DNA of 64,000 bases from Pieris napi (Eukaryota > Arthropoda > Insecta > Lepidoptera > Pieridae). Positions within the stretch are counted from its first letter, which is position 1. Each line of letters begins with the position of its first letter. Shown here piece by piece: positions 12,201-21,570 of the stretch. The translations under genes and the position numbers were made by a program. Location: the NCBI RefSeq assembly GCF_905475465.1, contig NC_062244.1:12642001-12706000 (forward strand), in the 5' to 3' direction. A model generated the notes under the pieces. The model searched no databases, was not told the DNA's origin, and saw only the letters and a program-made list of their open reading frames with translations.

Positions 12201-12932
12201 GATTTGACACGAGGAAGGCAAACTTGGTGCTAAGTCTCGACTGAAACTTACCTTGAGAAGTGTAAACGGCTAAAAAAATGTTTTTCATACAACAGTATTT
12301 CTAAAAATAACGAACAAATAGAATTTACTTTAAAAAAAAATATGTTAATTTACTAACAAGCAATATATAATACGCGCTATGGACATAATTTAACTTTATA
12401 AAGTTAAATAAACCGCATATAGATTGGTGGGAAAACAAGTAACATTACTTGAAAAGCGAATCACTCCAAAATATTGAGCAATTATGAAATTTTTATTAAA
12501 ATAATATCACAAAAATTTATGGAAAAAGTATTTTTTTGAAACCTCAAATATAAGTAACGAATAATGGTAGTGCTTTTAAAAAGACTTTCTAAAGGAAACC
12601 GAAAATACCTCGGCACTAAAACCCTTACAGCTATTTAACTACACTATCAAATCGCGTCCTCCTCGCCCTCCTCGCCACGAAAAGAGAACAGTGGCTCCGT
12701 TAAAACTGAATTAGACGGATTTTGTTTAATAACAAACAAAAATAAAGACATTCAGAAATTGAATATTACCAACTAATAGTTTAAAATGTTTAATCGATAT
12801 ACAACTATTAGCTGTACCGTAGGTCCCGAGTTCGATTTCCGGCAAAACAGATTGACAGTCTGCACCGTACCCGATTGGGACGAGACTGTATCATAAGTAT
12901 ATACGAAATGTCAATGGGCATTTTTAAATAAC
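9269..12932. other. Long untranslated interval between convergent FAM117 and Ube4A
   Basis: This region follows the FAM117 stop and precedes the Ube4A stop, so it holds the 3' untranslated regions of both. From 9269 to about 11250 it is clearly richer in G+C and CpG than the surrounding DNA (for example the run near 9280-9300 and 11100-11200). Open frames on both strands here (9201-9518, 10453-10767, 10568-10888) overlap one another and resemble no family, so I treat them as by-products of composition. A SINE copy lies at 11831-11963. From about 11250 to 12930 the DNA is AT-rich again. Confidence 0.5.
11831..11963 (+). repeat. tRNA-derived SINE, body fragment
   Basis: The sequence runs 'attcgctcgaacggcgaagg', 'acatcgtgaggaaac', 'gtcgac', 'gtcaggcacgggaggccgat' and 'gacaaatgatc'. 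It matches the reverse complement of the fuller copies at 44.6 and 53.5 kb, minus their tRNA-like head. This copy looks the least diverged of the family in the window. It lies downstream of FAM117 and could be transcribed in its 3' untranslated region. Confidence 0.75.
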
Positions 12933-15900
12933 TTAAGAACTACTCTCAGACAATTGCACTTTCTGCTTTTGTTCGGCGATCCACGCGTGTATCCTCTGCT
13001 TTAGTTCCGTGTCCGACTTCACTTGGTCCATTGACAACGGGGAACGGTTGAATGGATCCGATTGGTCGCTCAGGAGGTGCCTGAAAATCAAAAGGATTCC
13101 TCGAGCCCTTTTTTAATATTCTCTATGAAATTTGCTCGTAAAGGGAAATCTGTTTATTTCCGACAAAATATATAATATTTGGCCAAATCATTATAAAAAG
13201 ACCCACCTAGCAATAGTGGTCCTGTCTACGATGGTCCTGGAGCTGGGCAACACGACCGGGTCGAGCATCAGGGTGCTCATGATGGGGTCGAGGAACTCTT
13301 CCGGGGCGTTCGAGAGGATGTCTTCGTCGCGTTTTCGTTGAACGGCCATTGTGCTAATCCTGGATGCCAATTCTTGTAGGGATGATATTAAACAGCCTCC
13401 TCCAATTCTCACTGGAATAGATAATTAAAATAATAATTGGGTGATTATAATAAGACAATTTTTTATCACATACATATAATAACTGTCTCTGACATCCATT
13501 AAGACCGACTTTTCATCGTCTTAAAAAATATTATTACAAGTCTGTATACATCTGCCAACTTGAGATTTAGATTTGGTTCAAAGCTGCATTCGGTTAATTT
13601 AAATTAAAATTAACATCATACATAATGGTTTAAAAATCGAGGAAAACAGCGCCAACGAAACTGCATTTGTATGATTAATTAATAAGATCTACTTTTTGTC
13701 GAAAAGAAATAATTATTTCCCCTAAATACTAAATGCTGGAACTTTAGTAAACAATATTAAATGGTACAAAATATTCTTACCCAAAACCGTTTCAGCCAGG
13801 GCGAAGAGCTGTGGCGAATAGGACCTTCCGTCGTCAGAGACCGCAGCGCAGAACCTCTCGTTGGAACCGAGTTCCACATACATCCGACAAATATCCAGGA
13901 CTATTACGGCCGGATCGAACTGATATTCCTTCATGTCTTTTACCTGAAGATTTTGATATTAATTTTTTTACAATGTCAAATTTAATTTATTTACATGACC
14001 CGGACGCGAGTCTATTTGACCAGATTTTATATGGGACAGATGCGACAAAGAGATCCGTTTTCATTCAGTAGCATTTTTTCTTATAACCAGTGTTTTAAGC
14101 TAAAGATTTAATAATAAAATAAAATAAATAACGGCAGATGCTCGATACCAAAGCGAGATTGAGAAAAGCAATCGGTGGATTACCTTGAAATTCCTCTTGG
14201 TAGGTCCCACGAGGTGCAACAAGAAGTAATTCAGCATGGAGGCAACTCGATCGACCAAAGTCGGGTGACAGAAAAAGTGCGGCGCGTGCGCAGTCAAACG
14301 GGCTAACGTGCGAACCGTGTCTTTCCCTAAAATATTATCAAAACGGGCCAGCATTCCGATATGGGTCAGATTTGCCCGGTTCTGCTCACGCTCTTGTGGA
14401 GGAAGGGATGCCCATGCGCCCGATTCTCTGGAATGGACGAGACGGTGACTAGATGAGACATTTTGCGGACATAATATATTTATTCCTGATTTTTTTAAAC
14501 ATTTATAATAAACTTTTCGTCAGAAACATATTTTTACCGCGCATTTTGCATGATGCGTATCTGGGCCATATTGCTGAGGGCCTCGTCCAAAAGAAAGATG
14601 GCGTCGTTGATCAGCAAATTCACGAAGCGAAGGAAAATTGGCGGATGAACTGCCTCCATGTTCGCTTCCGCTTCGTCTGCGAGATAACTGAAAGCATATT
14701 TTTGTTAATATGATCGATGCTTGTGTATTTATTTTAAGCAAATCTTTAAAAATAGACATTTTTTCTCTAAAGGCATTAAATAGAAACGGTTTTTATAATA
14801 ACCGAATAAAATTTTCTTAATTATAGTTCTTCATAAAAATATGAATCATATGTCTCGAGGTATACTCACGTAAAAGCATCCCGGTGCTCCTGTATGCCCC
14901 AAAGGAACTCCATGACGACGTACATGGGTCGGCGGTAGTTGAACTTCTGCTCAAACTGGACACTTTGGCCCGTCATCTCGATGCCTACGAACACGTCCAA
15001 GAGGCACGGCACTAACTGAAACGGGCCGACAATTCTAATTATATTTAAGTAACACTGTTCATGCGATAAGATATTAGAACTACATTCGCGAACAGAATTA
15101 GATTAAAATTATAAAAAAAAAACTGTCACCTAAAAGGGAAAATAATGACAATATAATGGTGTGTTATACATGTCCCTTTCAGACATTAAGGGGAACTAGT
15201 CCCAAGGAATTTGTGGATATTATATATATAAGTATAATAAATCTCATCTCTTTTATGAGCTTATCTCCATCCTTCCAGCAGATCGTCTTCCCATTTTCTA
15301 TCTCTTTCCCTTCTCCCATCTCTGGGATGCCAATCTATGACTGTCTTTTGTCCATTTTTCTTTTTTCGAGCTCATAATATGCCCAGTCTAATTTGTTTTG
15401 TTTGTTTAAAAAAAATACTTCTACTAAATAAATTATAAACAAATATATGCTTCGAACGAGAACATATACATACAGATAAAACTGATAATCACCTTTTTGG
15501 CAGTCGGTTAAAAATATTGAATGGCAAGTGAACTAAGAAAGCAAAGTTTACCTGCAGCCTGTGAGGGTGCTCCTTAAACAATTGTTCCCGATAGAAGGAC
15601 GCCATGTTGCTCAGCGGTTGTTGTTCGTCGCCATGGTTCGGTAACATTGCTTCCAGACATTCTGCCAATCGGGCTCTGAAATTTACTTTTTATTATTTGG
15701 CGAGTCTCATACGAAAGCAGTTCGCAGTATATAATTCTCATCACAGATGGCGCAATTCGAATAAAGAATTACACTCTGATTTGATAACCTCCTCCTTTTT
15801 TAAGTCGTTTAAAATAAAAGATAGAATTGAATTCTGCCAGTTAAGTCCCGTTAGTTGAAATTCCCATACCTCAAATGTGGATTGTAGGTCCTGCTCGAGT

Positions 15901-18900
15901 CCCTCATGAAGGCCAACACGAGCGTCAGAGCGGGCTGCAGCAGTCCAGCCAGGTCCGCCTCCTCGGTGACGGCGCCGACCATGCGTCGAGCCATCGTTAT
16001 TACCACTATTACGTTTTCTAACACGAATTCAGGAACGCATCTGAAATTATTAATCATTTCGGTTCAAATACGGAATTCAAATAAATCAATACAAAATCTC
16101 TGATCGAGTCTTTTTTTTAATGTAACAGGAGACAAACGGTTAAGTTAAATGATACCGCCGCTCATCGAAACTCGCAATGCCAGAAGGCTCGCGAGGATGT
16201 AGCCGGCCCTTTAAGAATTGGTAAGCTCTTTTCTTGAAGGAGAGAATCTTCATTTATATATTTTTTTATAGAACAGGGGGCAAACGCCCATGGACATTCT
16301 CAATGCCAGAGGACTCGCGAGTGCGTTGCCGGCCTTTTAAGAATTGGCACGGTTCAGAAATACTTCAGTGGGCAGCCGGTTTCACAAAGTGGTGGGGCGC
16401 GGCAAAAACTGCCTTAAAAACGCTCAGTTGCGGAACGGCGGACGTCGAGGTGGAATTTCGTGTTCTGTCTCGACGTCCGACGATAAATGTTCTGGTGCAA
16501 TCATCAAAGTGTGACGATAAACTTATGAATTATAGTGCTTTTCATGAAAGAAGTCCCGCGGTGATTTTTGGAACTAAATTTGACAGGTCGGCAATGTTGT
16601 CATTCGTCGATGTTGTCAAGTTTGTTTGTTGTGGCAGATTTTTGTGAATTTTTAACTAGCTTAGTGCATTTTAAAGATTGATCACAATGCCAAAAGTTGT
16701 AAAAAGTTCGGCTCGAGAAATTATATTAAAGGTGAAAGAGTTCTGTGAAGCGGAACATAAGAATCAAGGTGTTTTAATACCACTAAACAATGTTCAGAAG
16801 AGAGTTGCCGCCATAGCAGGTACTTATTATAGTTGCCATTTAATAATTTTTTGCTGTATTGATGGGACTTTTATGATATAAATTCGTTTTTGCGACAAAG
16901 TTGAACAAATACATAACGTGATGAAACTAGGTAAATGAAATTAAAACATATATTACATAAGCATTAGAAACTTAAAGTTACTATTATTTTTAATTGTTCA
17001 TAATTTAATTGCAGGTGTGTCAGAGAAAACTGTAACAAGAATTACACACGAAGGTATAATAGCGGCGTGTACTTCGAAAAAAATTGTAACCCAACAATTA
17101 TGCAATAAAACTGAATAAAAAATTGTATTGCTTTGCTTTACCCTATTTTCTTGTAGCGGCTAGCTATATTATTATTACTTAACCCTTTTTCCCTCTAAGT
17201 AGTTGGAACACCGCTAATATAAGTAAATAAAAATATACTTTTTACATAACAGAAATATTATTTCATCGAAGTATGCAGAAAATAATATTATATTTTGATA
17301 AATTACAACTGCTAAATGTAAATAAAATTGGTAAATTTTTTACTCATAAATGGCAACATTACGTCATGCGATTGCAGCGCCGCGTCTGGGGGACTTCTTT
17401 CATGAAAAGGACTATACACAACAATCGTTTTCTTAGATAAATTTTATCTATGTCTCACTTTAATACGGAAATATCATAAAAGTACCTCAACGTGTCAGGC
17501 GGCGGCGTGGAGACGGGCAGGTCCACGGGCGCCAGGACGCCGGGCGCGTAGCACGATCGGATCTCGTTCTCCCGAATCGAGACCTGGACCAGCCAAGTGC
17601 AGGTCATCGCTTGGAAGCGATGCAGGTTAGCGAGAGTCTCCTTCTCCAACAACGCGCAACGGAGGCACAAATATCTGAAAACAAAAAATCATGTAGGACC
17701 AACAATGCATAATTAAATAGAAAATATGACCTCCGACTCCGGCATCGGCCTTCTGCGCCTGATACGTATCGTACATTTTTCGGTAAAGGCTTTAAACACG
17801 TGATAAATAATAATAAAAATTTATTGGTGCTCAGCCATGATTCGAATCGATGACCCGGAGCTCAAAGTGCACGCTTGAGCCACTAGACCGACCGACTGAT
17901 GCGAACAATATTTTAGTAAATATAAGTGAAACTTCTTTAGTAAACTTAAATTTTTAAGGAAACGTCACGAAGACGTGCAGCATTTTTGTCGAAGAAAAGG
18001 GAGAGAGCGATTGAGACCGATTGAGAGAGAGTGAGAAGAGTAAATTACTTTATTTTTATTATCGAAGAAATAAAGTTAAAAAATTAAATTTATAATTTGT
18101 ATTAATTTTCAACACTTTTAATATTTTATGACAATTAAATTCCTAACATATCTTTTTTGTTCCCTCTCGGAAATCTAAAGTTTTAGATTTGTATAAATAT
18201 GAACAAGACTTAAAAATTTACTTAAAATTAGTTTGCCAAAGAAGTTTGACTTCTGACATGTGTACTTTGTACGCACGCACTTTTTTTGTACCTACTTGGT
18301 CATATGAAATTGTAATAAGCGTTCCACTAAATTACTAGCGGTTCCGGCGACCCCCGCTTGACGTTGGGCCCTGCTCACTTCTTGGCTACACCGGTACAGC
18401 TTTTCGACACAAACGCGGAAACCTACAAACGAGCATATATGTATTTGATTCTTCGTACTATAATAGGCATTATACATAACAATATAAATTAACCAACGAC
18501 GAAGTAGCGCAATAATTAAAAGAAAAATAATAGCGCACCCGTCGCTGACAAACATGGAATGTGTAAGTCCACCGAACAAAAAATATTTTTTTAAATATAA
18601 TTAAAATATTACTAAAATCTAAATCAGTTAAAACAATGCAATTTAACAGAATAATTTTTGAAGTTATACTTCTTTAGGCGCGTTATGAAAAATTGGTGAG
18701 AGTGAAATTTTACGATGCGCACGCACCTGAGACACAAAATTGTCAGTGTGATTATAGCCGGCGCCAGCGAGATGGGAATAAGACAATCTACAAGTAAAAA
18801 GAGCTATGAAAGATATGCCAAGAATTTTGAATGACCTTTGTAGTACCTTTTAAACAAATAAAGGAGTTTTAATTATTTTTTCAAAGAAATTTAGCAATGC

Positions 18901-21570
18901 TTTTTCACAAAGACCTATTGTTACTTAGTTAAGGGTTATGAAACATACCTAGTTATTAAATTGAATGAATAATATAATAAATAATAATTATTATTAATAT
19001 TAATTAATAATTGAATAATATACTAATTATTAAATTATTAACGTGAAATATTTATTATGAATTATTTAATATTTAAAAAAAATAAAGAAAGCCAAGGAAG
19101 TATAACTTCTGACGCGCGTACATAAGTACACGCAGCCTTTTTTTATATAATAAGAACGTAAATTTTGTGGACACATACCCAAGTCGATACACTTCTGTGT
19201 CATAAAAAAACATTCAGTAACAAAGTTGTATGTCTCGGCGGTTGGACGTTTAACAGTTACTCCCTCTTCAGTTTCCCGAGCTGGGAGGAGACATGTCTCC
19301 GTATGAAGGCAGTCCAAGTGCACTGATTTCGCTTCGCATTCTTCAGGCTGACAAAAAAAGAAACTGTTTTACATGTGAAATGTTAACATATTATTTAATT
19401 TTTATTCACTCTTAAAATTTATTTAATTTAAAAAATAATTTTATTAAGTCCTACAGATGCAAGAAAAATAAAAACAAGACATAGGATGGCAATTAAGAAT
19501 GGCCAATAAAAATTAGGTAATTGTACATTTCACAAAAAGAACTTAGTAGTAGAAGTAATGCCTACTTACAGGTACGGCGCCATATGTTGGATCTATTTTA
19601 AGTGACTTGGGATCATTTGGCACAGAGCAGAATGGTTGACAAAGTTGTAATAAAACTGCACCCAGGTTTAACATAAAACCATCTGATACATAATTTAATG
19701 TGGACGAGTTATATTCACCACCCTGAAATATAAAACAATATATAAATTTTTTCTTTCAACTTATTACTGTATCTCTGATAAAATGCCCTTAGCATTATGT
19801 TTTTTATTCTAGATATAAGTACCATAGGAAATGCTAAAACATAACTTACAGTTCACTATTATATACATAACTTCAGTTTTGTCACTCTGCTACTTTTAAA
19901 TCTAAAGTTACCTGAATATTCCACAATTTGCCCCTGGCTGCATTATTTTTCAGACATTTTGCAATCCATCTTAGTAGCCTATATTTAATGTCAGGGCCTG
20001 CCTTTAATAGTGTCAAAAATACTCTGTGCATATTGTTTATAAGATGTGATGTAGCATTCCAAAGAGATGTTTCTGTCATTGATATAGACGTCTAAAATAA
20101 TGAAAACAGTAAAATCTTAACAGATATTTAAACTATAGAGATTTGTTTAAATGGTAACAATTTGTATATTTTTTCCAAATTTTAAGGTAAATCTTGTTTT
20201 TGATTGTAAAGTTATGTGAAAAACATATTGTATGTGACATACTCAGTACTGTCTAAACTCTAAACCTCACTCTAAAACTTTTAAGTTTACTGGCACACAA
20301 TTACAAATATAAAAAAAGCATTTGCAGCAAATAGAAACAATCAATTACATTTGAAAAGAAAACAAAAGATTAATAATAAATAACCTGATCCAAGGGATTA
20401 TCAAAAAAGGTCTGAGTCGCTGCTGCTGTTCTTGGAAGAGGAGACAAAGCAAGTAATCCACCTATAATTGTATTTTGGTAATGAATCCCAATAGTTTCAT
20501 CTTCTGGCTCACATGCTTCCAATAAAATTGGTGCTAAAAATGGACTACCTGGAAAGTTTTATTACTTCTAATTATTGAAAAATATTTGTACTTTATTGTT
20601 TTTATGGTCAATTTTGGTATATTGGTTTGTGCCCTTACATTAACTAATAGAACAGCATATGACTTTATAAGGTTTATTTTAGTATAACAAACATTTGTAA
20701 GTTATTATAAATAAAACAATTACTTAAGTACTTACTTGCAAATAAATTAATAGATGGCAAAATATAAATTGGCAAGTCAATTATATTAAAACTTTTCAGT
20801 TCTATGTGCATTTTTTTCAGGACTGGAATCATTGTGTCTCTCAATTGGTCTTTTGATTCCGCATTTCCTGAAAATTTTTAATTTTATGTATTATACACAA
20901 TAAATGTTTTGTTGCAAACCATTTATTGTGTATAATATCAAATACTCAAACCTTCAGCCATGAAGGCTTTTACTAAATCAATAAAGAATATGTGACTTTG
21001 CGGATCTACATGCTGTAGTAGTTCCAAAAGTTGTTTTGCAAAATCCTGCTCTTCAAATAATGCAGGTTGTTTAAGGACAGTAACAGCATTTCTAAATATT
21101 AGTTCTTTCATCTTTTTAATTCCATTTCTTACTATATCATCATTTATATTCTCATAGCTTTGTAAATTTTGCATAGAGTTAAATAAGTAAGGGAAAACAA
21201 GTTTTTGAACAACATGTTCTTTGAAAACTTTGCTTGATTTGGGGATCACATTTTTTTCTATGTCTCCAAGAAGTAATCTTTCAAATAGAGCTTGTTCTAA
21301 AGTCTCCAAATCAATGCAACTTAAATTCATAACTTGCGCTAATTCTTCAAGATAAACGAGCTGCTTGCCAGACTTTTCATCAGCAGCATCTGCATTTATG
21401 GTAAAGTGGAAAACATTTTCGACGATGTTGTTGATTGTTTCAACGCACTGATTTTCATTGCTTTTCTTTGATGTTATTTTATGTACTGAAATAGATTCTG
21501 AATTGCCACTACTAGATTCATTATTTTTGCTTCCCATTAATTCGGAAAATGGGTTATTATTTTGTGACAT
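12933..21570 (-). CDS. Ube4A: Ubiquitin conjugation factor E4 A (U-box E3/E4 ligase)
   Basis: Sixteen minus-strand exons join to 1027 residues (human 1066): 21570-20952, 20867-20736, 20548-20385, 20091-19912, 19722-19570, 19347-19179, 18422-18296, 17674-17486, 16040-15870, 15675-15552, 15015-14870, 14687-14538, 14427-14184, 13943-13781, 13411-13207 and 13080-12933 (stop TAA). All introns are GT/AG. The N-terminal region keeps LVYLEELAQ and LEQALFERLLLGD. The Ufd2 core has KETC-like LHTETCLLPA, NFVTE, VQFEQKFNYRRPMY, PPIFLRFVNLLINDAIFLLDEA, MLNYFLLHLVGP and DDGRSYSPQLFA. The C-terminal U-box (about 946-1017) carries EEFLDPIMSTLMLDPVVLPS, DRTTIAR, HLLSDQSDPFNRSPL. U-box proteins recruit E2 enzymes, and E4 factors extend ubiquitin chains on pre-marked substrates. 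Exons 7-16 are notably GC-richer than exons 1-5. Introns host repeats at 15.3, 16.1-17.4, 17.8 and 18.2-19.1 kb. Confidence 0.96.
15245..15360 (-). mobile_element. LINE fragment in Ube4A intron 10
   Basis: Read on the minus strand, the segment resembles the C-terminal end of a non-LTR reverse-transcriptase frame (the region usually reading RW-DD-...-W). It includes 'gaaaatgggaagacgatctg' and is broken by frame changes. It is too short and decayed to assign a clade. Confidence 0.35.
16121..16240 (+). repeat. Copy 1 of the CCCATGGACATTCTC repeat family
   Basis: This is a partial copy in Ube4A intron 8: 'gataccgccgctcatcgaa', 'caatgccagaaggctcgcga', 'ccggccctttaagaattggt' and 'aagctcttttcttgaagg'. 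A second, better copy follows directly at 16268-16460. The family is very abundant in Lepidoptera. Confidence 0.7.
16268..16460 (+). repeat. Copy 2 of the CCCATGGACATTCTC repeat family
   Basis: It contains 'caaacgcccatggacattct', 'agaggactcgcgagtgcgt', 'ccggccttttaagaattggc', 'aatacttcagtgggcagccg' and 'cggaacggcggacgtcgagg'. Further diverged copies sit at 34.08 kb (+), 46.97 kb (-) and 50.44 kb (-). A 138-codon open frame through this region (16234-16647) is produced by the repeat and is not a gene. Confidence 0.75.
16535..17412 (+). mobile_element. 878-bp inverted-repeat DNA transposon in Ube4A intron 8
   Basis: The left end starts GTGCTTTTCATGAAAGAAG. The right end, read in complement, starts GTCCTTTTCATGAAAGAAG, and about 23 of the first 25 positions match. 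Each end is bordered by TA (16533-16534 and 17413-17414), the target duplication typical of the IS630-Tc1-mariner superfamily. The element lies in Ube4A intron 8, antisense to that gene. Inside is a two-exon reading frame for a helix-turn-helix segment (16687-17118). No DDE catalytic region is present between that frame and the right end, so it should be mobile only if a transposase acts in trans. Confidence 0.8.
16687..17118 (+). CDS. Helix-turn-helix-only transposase remnant, two exons
   Basis: Exon 1 is 16687-16819 and exon 2 is 17015-17118, joined across a GT/AG intron in phase 1 to a 78-residue frame. It begins MPKVVKSSAREIILKVKEFC and includes GVLIPLNNVQKRVAAIAG, then across the splice VSEKTVTRITHEG, then a short unrelated tail and TAA. 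The core reads as an N-terminal DNA-binding helix-turn-helix of the type fused to DDE_3 transposases in many insects. Here nothing follows it. AATAAA overlaps the stop (17115-17120). It sits wholly inside the 878-bp TA-flanked element. It may be a dead remnant, or a short DNA-binding peptide could still be expressed; the sequence cannot decide. Confidence 0.5.
17823..17898 (-). repeat. tRNA-derived SINE head fragment in Ube4A intron 7
   Basis: On the minus strand the segment reads 'ggtctagtggctcaagcgtg' (box A-like) and then 'gattcgaatcatggctgagc' (box B-like). This is the tRNA-like head of the SINE family seen more fully at 44.6 kb. The body is absent. Confidence 0.65.
18231..18291. repeat. 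End fragment of the GAAGTTATACTTC repeat family
   Basis: 'caaagaagtttgacttctga', then 'tgtgtactttgtacgcacgc' and a T run. This equals the right-hand ends of the copies at 19.09-19.15 kb and 50.34-50.39 kb. It abuts Ube4A exon 7. Confidence 0.5.
18655..19146 (+). repeat. Full-length-like copy of the GAAGTTATACTTC family in Ube4A intron 6
   Basis: The left end is 'gaagttatacttctttaggc', followed by 'gcgttatgaaaaattggtga' and a GC-rich 'acgatgcgcacgcacc'. The right end is 'gaagtataacttctgacgcg' and 'tacataagtacacgc'. The middle is AT-rich low-complexity sequence (18960-19080). The same left and right modules flank the element at 50.03-50.39 kb. The right end stops about 30 bp from the exon 6 donor site. 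Confidence 0.55.

Noticed and set aside
12815..12900. tRNA-like box B (gagttcgatttccgg)
   Set aside because: No matching box A or cloverleaf could be formed; probably a SINE scrap.
16234..16647. 138-codon plus-strand frame
   Set aside because: It runs through the interspersed repeat and into the transposon end; no protein similarity.
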